DNA of 7,269 bases from contig NYTN01000080.1 of assembly GCA_002683515.1 (NCBI GenBank), positions 1-7,269 on the forward strand, read 5' to 3'. The DNA is from Rhodobiaceae bacterium (GTDB lineage Bacteria > Pseudomonadota > Alphaproteobacteria > RS24). The number at the start of each line of letters is the position of its first letter. Within the stretch, counting starts at the first letter, position 1. Shown here piece after piece: positions 1 to 6,828 of this stretch. The translations under genes and the position numbers were made by a program. The notes beneath the pieces were generated by a model. It saw nothing but the letters and a program-made list of their open reading frames with translations. It searched no databases and was not told where the DNA came from.

Positions 1-1133
1 AACTCATCGTCAACAAACTTGAGCATTTTGTTGTTGTGGTGTGCAACATATCCCTCAGGAGTTGTAGGGCGAGCACCTACAAATGTCTTGATAGATTTCT
101 CCTTGTTGAGTTGCTTGAGAACCATCTGCTTTGCAGTACGGATACTGATATAAGATGCAATCAAGAAGTATAGCTCTTTCTCATACTTTGCGATGAACTG
201 TGTGCCTTGTGCCTTAGCATCTTTCCAACGCTGGATAGCACGAGCACTCTTCTTAGATGCAATCTCGATGTTGATAGATGTGGTATAATATCTGGCAAAC
301 TTAGCAACAATATCTTTTGTATTAGCAATCTTCTTACCAGCACGAATCTGCTCATTGAAGAAACGCTTGAGCATGAGATTTATGACAAATCTAGACTGAC
401 CCTGCAACAAAATGTTATCAAGAAATGCAGATGAACGCTTGAGTGAACCTTCTGCTGTCCTGATAGTAGACTGAAAAGTTACCGCATCGCGAGGATTGAA
501 TAGGGTAACACCAGTGGCATCAGCAAAATCCGCACTGGCAACAAACACATCTTTAGTAGAAAGATACTTAGGTGCTTGTTTTTGCGGTACAACTTGAGCA
601 GTCTGGAGAGTATCGCCTTTGTAAACTGTGTGAAATACGATGCCAAGTTTGGAGAGACGAATCGCAGAAGCTTTTCTGGAACCAAGAGGAACAGCGTAAG
701 TAATGGTATTAGGAGTAAAACAAATAACTCGGTTTCCACCGACAATACCGCTCCTTTTATCGTCTTGAGTGAATAGTAAGTCACCTTGCACAATACCTGA
801 AATATTCAGCTGTGGAAGATACGCTAAGCAATCTTTGAGTTTGCTAGCAAGTTGACCTGTATAGAAACGATCTACATCAGTATCATCAAAACAAATCTTA
901 GGACTAACTTTGTTGAATACAGACTTAGTGCCAATGAAGAAACGACCTGTGACAGGTTCTGTGCCACACACAATAGCAGGAGCACCATCCCATTTTGTAG
1001 TCACGCTGATCTCACTAGGAACACCAGTCAGCATGTGACCGAACTGACGCAAAAATGAGATAACATCCTTGCCACCAGTGGAACCGCTGTTGAGAATGTC
1101 GTCTTCTAGGTGCTCTAGGTGTGTGTTTTTCAT
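1..1133 (-). CDS. Ligase-like nucleotidyltransferase-fold phage protein (partial, C-terminus beyond left edge)
   Basis: An uninterrupted frame of 377 codons runs from ATG at 1133 to the window edge; it begins MKNTHLEHLEDDIL. I recognise it as a conserved protein of unknown function found in T4-like cyanophages and other large phages (I believe a DUF family, perhaps DUF6267; number unverified). Motifs recall covalent nucleotidyltransferases (ATP-dependent DNA/RNA ligases, capping enzymes) in the right order: KWDG at residues 47-50 (motif I, K47 the candidate AMP-accepting lysine), QGDLLF at 116-121 (motif III-like), IVFHTVY at 165-171 (motif IIIa-like), EGYV at 360-363 (motif IV) and KFVD at 372-375 (motif V-like). 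A Lys/Arg-rich, probably helical segment at about 220-345 separates IIIa from IV, far longer than in simple ligases. It follows the hydroxylase by 60 bases. The next in-frame ATG is codon 34, so codon 1 is the likely start. Substrate and activity are unknown; the fold assignment is inference from motifs. Confidence 0.8.
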   Translation of the reverse strand, partial: MKNTHLEHLEDDILNSGSTGGKDVISFLRQFGHMLTGVPSEISVTTKWDGAPAIVCGTEPVTGRFFIGTKSVFNKVSPKICFDDTDVDRFYTGQLASKLKDCLAYLPQLNISGIVQGDLLFTQDDKRSGIVGGNRVICFTPNTITYAVPLGSRKASAIRLSKLGIVFHTVYKGDTLQTAQVVPQKQAPKYLSTKDVFVASADFADATGVTLFNPRDAVTFQSTIRTAEGSLKRSSAFLDNILLQGQSRFVINLMLKRFFNEQIRAGKKIANTKDIVAKFARYYTTSINIEIASKKSARAIQRWKDAKAQGTQFIAKYEKELYFLIASYISIRTAKQMVLKQLNKEKSIKTFVGARPTTPEGYVAHHNNKMLKFVDDE

Positions 1134-1134
1134 A

Positions 1135-1139
1135 CTCCT
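1135..1139 (-). promoter_or_regulatory. Shine-Dalgarno AGGAG with very short spacer
   Basis: AGGAG lies only one base before the ATG at 1133-1131, much closer than the usual 5-9 base spacing. It is the only canonical Shine-Dalgarno core at any gene start in the window. It also forms part of an 11-base interrupted palindrome (CCTAT-A-ATAGG on the minus strand, 1147-1137), so it may be partly masked or not be the working site. Confidence 0.35.
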
Positions 1140-1156
1140 ATTATAGGTTGCGCTCT

Positions 1157-1179
1157 TCCACTATGGTATGTATAGTGGA
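1157..1179 (-). other. Intergenic inverted repeat (8-bp stem, 7-base loop)
   Basis: On the minus strand TCCACTAT and ATAGTGGA flank the loop ACATACC, a perfect 8-bp stem in the 60-base spacer between the hydroxylase stop and the ligase-like gene. No T-run follows on either strand, so it does not look like a standard intrinsic terminator. It could be an RNA-processing or stability hairpin or a regulator-binding palindrome. The structure is seen directly; its function is a guess. Confidence 0.5.
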
Positions 1180-1193
1180 CAGTTTGCCAGGTG

Positions 1194-1790
1194 TCACCTG
1201 AAAGCTGGACCGTTTGCCCATACTACCAGTGATCTGCGGATGCCCTCTGTGACTGGCGTAACTCTATGTACACGATAGGAAGGGAACACGATAACATCTC
1301 CCCTTTTATCTGAAGCTTCAACTATATTTCCATCGCTGATTTCTAGTCCACCACCATCATAGTCGTCAGGATCTGATAATTGTATTGACATGGACAGTTT
1401 TCTAGGTGGTAGATCCGTCAGCATATTATTATCTACATGCCAATCATAGTGTGTGCCACTACCATCGTATACTGTGTATTGTAAATGCTCATGAAATCCA
1501 TGAATATCATATTTCCAATACATGCCATTCATACATCTAAGAATTTTACCTAGACGCTTATATATCCACTCTGTGTCATCATTTAACTCTATCCATGATG
1601 TCTTTGATACTCTTATGTTATCGATAACTTCAGATTCTGTGGTGTTACCCACTACTGCATCATCTAAATCATAAGATTCACCAAGTTCGATGATCTTATC
1701 ACATTCTTCAGGTGTAAACCCCTCATCCCAAGTTTCAAAGCAAGTCTCGCCACCAAAACTAGGTGACGGACAAAGACGATAAATTGACAT
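1194..1790 (-). CDS. 2-oxoglutarate/Fe(II) dioxygenase, PKHD / prolyl-4-hydroxylase-like
   Basis: A complete 198-residue protein. The family hydroxylates a protein or small-molecule substrate with O2 and 2-oxoglutarate. Visible motifs: the metal site HVD at 118-120 and distal H175 in YRVHRVTPV; R185, ten residues after the distal His, fits the 2-oxoglutarate carboxylate anchor; LSDPDDYDGGGLEI at 138-151 is the strand signature of PKHD-type enzymes (YbiX/PiuC); W191 lies in the last core strand. Length matches a bare catalytic domain, with no signal peptide or extra domain, so it should act in the host cytoplasm. It starts 8 bases after the stop of the collagen-like gene with no Shine-Dalgarno, which suggests translational coupling to it. 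The collagen-like protein is the obvious candidate substrate, but cyanophages carry several such oxygenases and most lack a known target. Family assignment is firm; substrate is inferred. Confidence 0.93.
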   Translation of the reverse strand: MSIYRLCPSPSFGGETCFETWDEGFTPEECDKIIELGESYDLDDAVVGNTTESEVIDNIRVSKTSWIELNDDTEWIYKRLGKILRCMNGMYWKYDIHGFHEHLQYTVYDGSGTHYDWHVDNNMLTDLPPRKLSMSIQLSDPDDYDGGGLEISDGNIVEASDKRGDVIVFPSYRVHRVTPVTEGIRRSLVVWANGPAFR

Positions 1791-1798
1791 AATTTAAA

Positions 1799-3745
1799 TC
1801 AGTAAATGTAACGAATGTCGCCACCATTAGGAATAACTTGATACTTATCACCATCGACAGCTCTACCAGCATCCCCACCAGGACCACCCTGACGGGTTGA
1901 TGGTTGACCTGCTATACCCCAGTCTCCACCGAAACCACCTGGTTCTCCAGCCTGACCAGGTTGACCAGATGTGCCAGCGTTACCAGGCGTACCAGGTTGA
2001 CCAGTCTGACCAGGAGTGCCATCCGTTCCTCTTGTTCCTGGTGTTCCAGAACTTCCAGAGGATCCAGGAGTTCCAGGAGTTCCAGGTTGTCCACCAGCAC
2101 CTCTAGATCCACGACCACCTTTTTTACCTCTTCTACCTTTACGACCAGGTTGACCAGGTGTGCCAGCACTACAGCTTGCAGGGGTTCCACTGCCGCCTTG
2201 AGTACCAGGTTGACCAGGTTGACCAGGTGATCCTGGTTGTCCTGAACCACCACCACCACCAGGTGTACCACTACCACCAGGTGTGCCGCTTGTACCAGGT
2301 GTTCCAGCCTGACCAGGTTGCCCAGGACCGCCACCACCACCAGGTGTGCCAGGTGTACCAGGAGTTCCAGGTGTGCCTATGATATTTCCTGTTTTATAGT
2401 TCCATCCACGACCAGGAGCAGCGATACCTCTGATGCCTTTGACACCACCGATACCATCATATCCAGCAGGACCACCAGCACCACCAGCACCGCCTTGACC
2501 GCCTTGACCACCAGTGCCACGACCACCGCCTGAACCAGCGCCACCGCCGCCGCCACGGCTACCAGCGCCGCCACCTGAGCCACCGCCGCCGCCTCCGCCG
2601 CCGCCGCCACCTGAGCCGCCTGATCCACCGCCACCACCTGAGCCGCCTGAGCAGTTCTTTCTTCTCTCACCAGTAGATCTCTGCTGGAAGTATGATACTG
2701 ACTGAAAACCGTTCCGCTCCTGCTTAGGACCACGACGCGGTTTTGGCCAACCTCTGTAGCTCTTTCTCCTCTTTCTTCTATTTCTCTCAGAATTTCTTCT
2801 CTGTTTCTGCTGTCTTTGTCTGAATGATTTTCTTTGTTGACCAGAACTACCAGGACTACCAGGACTACCAGGTTGACCACTACCACCTGGTCCACCTGAT
2901 CCACCTGATCCACCAGGTGAACCAGAGGATCCGTTCTGACCAGGTGATCCAGGTGATCCAGGTGACCCAGGTGATCCATCAGGAGCTTTACCGAAGGGAG
3001 AACCAGGTGATCCAGGGACACCAGTGCTAGCAGTAGCACCATCGGCACCATCGAAACCATCAGATCCAGGAGCTCCACCGCCGCCACCAGCATAGATTCT
3101 GGCGTCAACGCCCTCACACTCTACAAATACCTTTCTAGTTGCAGGCGCACCAGGGTTAGATACTGAAACAGCATGACCACCAGGTTGACTAATTGCACCA
3201 CCAGCTGAATACACACCATAAGATGGTGGTGCGTTGTTTACATATACATTCAGGTTTGATGATGCCTGGTTAGCAATGACAGCAGGAGTTGCTACTGTGC
3301 TACTTACAATCCTACCTTTAATTCTGAGGTATTTTGATATATTTTTGTTTAAGTTTGAGTTCCAGTCAACAGCAATGCTAGGTGTAGTTGGACTGGATAG
3401 TGTAGTTACATTAAAGTTTTCTTCTTCAGTATTAGGATCTTGCTCAATAACATACTCTTTGATGACATTCCTAATATCATCTGGTGAAATTGCACCATCA
3501 GTAGGAATACCAACATGTTCAGTAGCATCTAGAACATATGGTAAATGAGATGAACTAGATGTTGGATATTTGCCCTGACTAAAGTCATACGGGGCATCTA
3601 AGTCTGTAACTCTGTAAAGTTCTCTGGCAGAGATGGATGCAGTAGTACTACCAAGACCAGCTCTAATATCGCCAAAAGATATCTGTGTACCAGGGGCACC
3701 AGTTAGGAGTTCTTCTGTTTTTTTACTCCAATCATTAGACGCCAT
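1799..3745 (-). CDS. Collagen-like / glycine-rich virion protein, probable tail-fibre or adhesin component
   Basis: 648 residues. Residues 1-215 are non-repetitive and probably fold into an attachment domain (starts MASNDWSKKTEELL; contains a beta-rich segment around 135-215). Then follow Gly-X-Y tracts: residues 242-302, mostly GSP; a basic, Gly-poor insert at 303-364; a polyglycine block at 366-427 with one run of 11 glycines; and a second collagen-like tract at 457-603, mostly GTP and GQP, interrupted by a basic patch (RKGRRGKKGGRGSRG, 535-549). The last 45 residues are ordinary sequence ending DIRYIY. There are about 35 X-Pro-Gly sites. No membrane segment or signal peptide is visible. 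The ATG at 3745 is 11 bases after the preceding fibre gene's stop, without a Shine-Dalgarno. Phage collagen-like proteins usually form trimeric fibre shafts; alternatively the Gly-rich part forms a polyglycine-II bundle as in T-even gp38-type adhesins. A structural role is likely; exact virion position is unknown. Confidence 0.88.
   Translation of the reverse strand: MASNDWSKKTEELLTGAPGTQISFGDIRAGLGSTTASISARELYRVTDLDAPYDFSQGKYPTSSSSHLPYVLDATEHVGIPTDGAISPDDIRNVIKEYVIEQDPNTEEENFNVTTLSSPTTPSIAVDWNSNLNKNISKYLRIKGRIVSSTVATPAVIANQASSNLNVYVNNAPPSYGVYSAGGAISQPGGHAVSVSNPGAPATRKVFVECEGVDARIYAGGGGGAPGSDGFDGADGATASTGVPGSPGSPFGKAPDGSPGSPGSPGSPGQNGSSGSPGGSGGSGGPGGSGQPGSPGSPGSSGQQRKSFRQRQQKQRRNSERNRRKRRKSYRGWPKPRRGPKQERNGFQSVSYFQQRSTGERRKNCSGGSGGGGGSGGSGGGGGGGGGGGSGGGAGSRGGGGGAGSGGGRGTGGQGGQGGAGGAGGPAGYDGIGGVKGIRGIAAPGRGWNYKTGNIIGTPGTPGTPGTPGGGGGPGQPGQAGTPGTSGTPGGSGTPGGGGGSGQPGSPGQPGQPGTQGGSGTPASCSAGTPGQPGRKGRRGKKGGRGSRGAGGQPGTPGTPGSSGSSGTPGTRGTDGTPGQTGQPGTPGNAGTSGQPGQAGEPGGFGGDWGIAGQPSTRQGGPGGDAGRAVDGDKYQVIPNGGDIRYIY
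1937..2377 (-). repeat. Collagen-like Gly-X-Pro coding tract 2
   Basis: Encodes residues 457-603 of the collagen-like protein. Triplets are mainly GTP, GQP, GSP and GGS, with about 24 X-Pro-Gly sites. At DNA level it is an irregular 9-base-periodic repeat built from variants of CCAGGT plus a variable codon. It is interrupted by a Lys/Arg-rich patch (535-549) and a TPASC stretch holding a lone cysteine (C525). Confidence 0.85.
2465..2650 (-). repeat. Polyglycine (GGX) coding block, GC-rich
   Basis: Encodes residues 366-427, almost entirely Gly with scattered Ser, Ala, Arg and Gln, including 11 consecutive Gly. Many codons are GGC, so the plus strand shows runs of ccg/acc triplets and local GC content is visibly far above the flanks. 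The pattern suits polyglycine-II helices; at DNA level it is prone to slippage. Confidence 0.8.
2654..2839 (-). other. Basic, Gly-poor insert inside the collagen-like protein
   Basis: Encodes residues 303-364. About two dozen of 62 residues are Arg or Lys (for example RNRRKRRKSYR at 321-331), with many Gln. It breaks the Gly-X-Y pattern, which resumes in the same frame on both sides. The first part is a nearly pure purine tract on the coding strand. It could be a genuine domain or linker, or the product of two compensating frameshifts. Confidence 0.6.
2840..3022 (-). repeat. Collagen-like Gly-X-Pro coding tract 1
   Basis: Encodes residues 242-302, dominated by GSP triplets with GGS and GQP variants and about 11 X-Pro-Gly sites. 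On the plus strand near 2940-2975 the unit ccaggtgat recurs almost perfectly at 9-base spacing, a sign of recent tandem expansion. Confidence 0.85.
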
Positions 3746-3756
3746 GTCTTAAAATA

Positions 3757-6700
3757 TCAGGAAAGTGTAAATGTGACTGATCCGACGCCTGCAACACTAA
3801 TGTATACCTTAGTAGGATCTAAGGCGTCCTGTTCAATATTTAGTGAGGAAGTTCCAGAGGACACATAGGATCTGAAGATACTTGCATCAAAGCAATCAGT
3901 ACCCTGTGCTGTTGCATATTGGTGCTTATTGTACTGCTTATTGTAAACCATATGGGCAGTACCTAAACCAGGACCAAATGAATCGGCTGGATCAAATGGT
4001 TGAATCTCGTTATTAACAGTGTTGCCAAGATCGTTTCCTCTAGTAGAATCACTATTAGTAATACCACCAACAAATCCAAGGTGAATTGCATACTGACCAA
4101 CATCATAGAAGAAGTCAATAGCAGTCGAAATACCCATGGGTTCGTTGCTATTGTCAAAAACGAATGGGATATTTTCTGTTGTATTAAAGTACAGACAACC
4201 ACGGAAGTTATCACTAGTGGCAGGACCACCATCAATATATGAAGGCATAGCAAAGTAACCACCCTCAACTTGTGACATATCGAAGGTTGTTCTAGGAGCA
4301 AGAGTTCCTATACCAATGCGAATGAATCCAGATTCTGTGCCACCTGCACCAGTAGCTCTCTCATGGAATACTGTATTTTTATAAATTTCAAGGTTATTTT
4401 CTTCTATCGCTGATCCATGAGTACCGATGGCAACACCACCCTCAAAGATTGAATGACCACCACTAAAATCTGCGCCAACTCTACCATGACCAACATATAA
4501 GCTAGTGTTACCAGATCTCTTACCAGATGTTGTGCCAATACCAATACCAGGGGTATTGCCTTGCAAGAAGATCTCAGCATCATCAAATGCGGCGATACCT
4601 TCAGCAATTGGGAAGTTAGTTAATGTGGTGTTGAAACCAATTCTAGTTGTAAGGAAGTTTGTTGCCTGACCATCACTAATATCAAGGTTAGCAACAGTAC
4701 AGATACCTGCCTCAGAAATAATAAAGGATGAGAAAATACCATGACCACCAGAATTGAGATCTCCAGCATCTATTAGGTCACCATACTCAAGGTTAGCACC
4801 TTTACATGTGATAACACCAATTGTGATGATATCACCAGCATCTTTGATCCCACCACTGTTAAGTTCTATTCCGCCACAAGTAATGAATCCAGCTTGAGCG
4901 TCAATGTTACCAGCTTGATTAATATCACCGTTGTTCAGGAATAGACCACCACAAGTAATAATACCTGTGCCTGCAAAAATATCTGCAGTGCTACTAATAC
5001 TACCACCTCTAAGATTTAATCCACCAAATGTGCTGATTCCTGTTGCATCAATCTGCTTACAAGTAATGATACCACCAGTAGCGTCAATATTGCCTCTAGC
5101 TGAAATGAATCCTGTAATACCATCAAGTAAGATCTTACCGAATGTTGCAATTGCACCACCAGTATTAGAGAAGTTACCTTGAACGACAAGATCTTGACAT
5201 ACAACCTTACCAGTTGTAACTACACCAGTGGCATCATTTAAAGAAACAGCACCAGTAATATTAACTGGTTGAGTGAAACCAATTTCTGTACCGCCAATAG
5301 CTACGCTACCGCCTACAGTCAGTTCATTACCAATTACAAAGTTCTTGCTCGCTTCTTGAGTTACATTACCAGTGATATTCGTGTCATGTAATACACAACT
5401 AGATGTTGTGGTTGCAGAAAGAATACCAGTTGCAATAATCTCACCAGCAGTGACATCAGAGACATCAACTGCACCACCAAATGTACCACCGATAGCTAAG
5501 TTTCCGCCAACAAAAAGGTCACCAGAGAATGTGCCATCACCCCGAACATCAGCACCGCCAATAACACCAAGACCTCTACCTAATGCAGAGCTAGTGGAAC
5601 CAACACCAACAAAGTTACCTACACTAATTTCACCACCAAATGTAGATATACCAGTGTTTCTAATAAAGATGCTATTGATACCAATAGATGTAATCTCATC
5701 AACTGAAATATCAGGCGTACCAGTTAATCCCGCCGCCACACCTGCGATACCAGTGATATCACCAATAACATTACCAATAAATCCACCAGCAGCACCGAAC
5801 GCGCCAGTAATTGTACCTGTACCAACAATATCAACAGCATAAGATTCCCTCGGTCTAGATGTTCCCACACCTACCCGTCCTTCTCTTGTAGCTACAACTC
5901 TAGGTAAGAATGTAGATCCTTGAAGACCCCATAATTCTAACTGTCCACCATCAGATCCATCTACATTTTGTACTGTTCCGTTGTAAAGAACTGAGAGAAG
6001 ATCTGGACCCGTTGCAATTTCTTTAAATGAGAGACCACTTCTAGAGTCTCCTAAAGTATTAACACCAACAAATGAAATGGTTTTTTCAATACCAGTTACA
6101 GTAAGACCTGTTGCTCCACCTGTAATAATACCTGTGGCAATATTGAGTTGACCAAATGAACCTACGCCAATTGTCTCAAAGTTACCAGTACCATTAGTAA
6201 TAGATTGAATACCACTGATGGATCCAACCATAGCGATATTGCCCTGCTGAGCATTACCGCTTAATGTAAGATTTTTTGCTTCTAATCCTTGATATGTACC
6301 AACACCACTAATTGCATCTATTTTAACTATATCACCTACAGCAAAATCTGCCTGTGGGAATGTTACGGCTACCCCAACAGGTCTAAATGCATAGATTGTT
6401 GATCCTACCCCAGGATTATCATTATCCCATACAGATGTAGGAAGGTTAGTTAAAGCTGAACCATCACCAACAAAACTAGTTGCTGTTACTCTACCTTCTG
6501 CCGAAATAGTTGCACCAGTTGTTCCTACGCCAACTTGAAATGCTGCCTCAGGTACAGTTGTGCCGATACCGACTGAATTGCCAACAGCAACATTAATATT
6601 GCCGTAATGTGTGGCATAACCAATGACATTTACATGTCTCAGGTTAGTTTCATTTTCTACAATAATGTTGCCACGGACATCGAGAGTCTCACGAGGAATC

Positions 6701-6801
6701 GTGGTCCCAATACCTACCTGACCACCAACTGATACCAGATCGTTTTCATCGACCTGAACACCATCCCTAAAATTGATAATAGTCTTATAATTCGTTGGCA
6801 T
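3757..6801 (-). CDS. Tail-fibre-like virion structural protein with GIGTT motifs and solenoid repeats
   Basis: 1014 residues, complete; starts MPTNYKTIINFRDGVQVDEN, a start style I associate with cyanophage fibre proteins. GIGTTxP-type motifs followed by LDVxG-like strands occur near 28-44, 77-91, 309-326, 752-757 and 829-842; such motifs are typical of phage fibres and large bacterial surface proteins. The centre (about 450-715) is rich in Gly, Ile, Thr and Asn with strand-turn periodicity; 601-699 is a run of about 25-residue repeats, most carrying an ITC triplet. This fits a right-handed beta-solenoid or triple beta-helix shaft. The C-terminal 170 residues are not repetitive and may be a tip domain; there is no S74 chaperone. 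No membrane segment is seen. The gene begins 27 bases after the upstream fibre's stop. It probably forms part of the fibre or baseplate periphery; attachment and receptor are unknown. Confidence 0.85.
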   Translation of the reverse strand: MPTNYKTIINFRDGVQVDENDLVSVGGQVGIGTTIPRETLDVRGNIIVENETNLRHVNVIGYATHYGNINVAVGNSVGIGTTVPEAAFQVGVGTTGATISAEGRVTATSFVGDGSALTNLPTSVWDNDNPGVGSTIYAFRPVGVAVTFPQADFAVGDIVKIDAISGVGTYQGLEAKNLTLSGNAQQGNIAMVGSISGIQSITNGTGNFETIGVGSFGQLNIATGIITGGATGLTVTGIEKTISFVGVNTLGDSRSGLSFKEIATGPDLLSVLYNGTVQNVDGSDGGQLELWGLQGSTFLPRVVATREGRVGVGTSRPRESYAVDIVGTGTITGAFGAAGGFIGNVIGDITGIAGVAAGLTGTPDISVDEITSIGINSIFIRNTGISTFGGEISVGNFVGVGSTSSALGRGLGVIGGADVRGDGTFSGDLFVGGNLAIGGTFGGAVDVSDVTAGEIIATGILSATTTSSCVLHDTNITGNVTQEASKNFVIGNELTVGGSVAIGGTEIGFTQPVNITGAVSLNDATGVVTTGKVVCQDLVVQGNFSNTGGAIATFGKILLDGITGFISARGNIDATGGIITCKQIDATGISTFGGLNLRGGSISSTADIFAGTGIITCGGLFLNNGDINQAGNIDAQAGFITCGGIELNSGGIKDAGDIITIGVITCKGANLEYGDLIDAGDLNSGGHGIFSSFIISEAGICTVANLDISDGQATNFLTTRIGFNTTLTNFPIAEGIAAFDDAEIFLQGNTPGIGIGTTSGKRSGNTSLYVGHGRVGADFSGGHSIFEGGVAIGTHGSAIEENNLEIYKNTVFHERATGAGGTESGFIRIGIGTLAPRTTFDMSQVEGGYFAMPSYIDGGPATSDNFRGCLYFNTTENIPFVFDNSNEPMGISTAIDFFYDVGQYAIHLGFVGGITNSDSTRGNDLGNTVNNEIQPFDPADSFGPGLGTAHMVYNKQYNKHQYATAQGTDCFDASIFRSYVSSGTSSLNIEQDALDPTKVYISVAGVGSVTFTLS
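4705..5106 (-). repeat. Solenoid repeats (~25 residues) with ITC cysteine motif
   Basis: Encodes residues 566-699 of the 1014-residue fibre. Units begin near residues 566 (35 residues), 601, 626, 651 and 675 and follow a pattern like DINxAGNIDAxxGxITCGGIxLNxG. Cysteines C581, C617, C642, C666 and C701 fall at spacings 36, 25, 24 and 35. At DNA level the ITC segments share the plus-strand core acaagtaat in three units. Confidence 0.75.
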
Positions 6802-6828
6802 TATCTTAAGTGAGACAGTCCCTTTTTG

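Noticed and set aside
1142..1147. TATAAT (-10-like) just before the ligase-like gene on the minus strand
   Set aside because: A transcript from it would begin at or after the ATG, leaving no leader, and no convincing -35 is seen. The bases are better explained as part of the small palindrome.
1157..1179. Hairpin as a rho-independent terminator
   Set aside because: No T-tract follows the stem on either strand and the stem is AT-rich.
1912..2340. Second minus-strand frame (142 codons) over collagen tract 2
   Set aside because: Shadow of the same repeats; low-complexity Val/Leu sequence without its own start signals.
2514..2705. Plus-strand proline-rich frame
   Set aside because: Antisense reading of the polyglycine block (ccg/acc runs read as Pro); no start signal and no other gene on the plus strand.
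1937..3022. CRISPR-like array from regularly repeated short units
   Set aside because: The repeats are 9-base codon triplets encoding Gly-X-Pro in one open frame; there are no unique spacers.
2377..3117. Long second minus-strand frame (246 codons) across the collagen-like gene, rich in Val, Leu, Ala and Asp
   Set aside because: It arises because Gly-X-Pro repeat codons rarely make stops when shifted; it starts and ends inside the gene and has no sensible domain. Kept only as background to the insert question.
5372..5842. Plus-strand 156-codon frame
   Set aside because: Antisense to the fibre gene; its Pro/Ile/Ser-rich composition is the complement of Gly/Asn/Thr-rich fibre codons.
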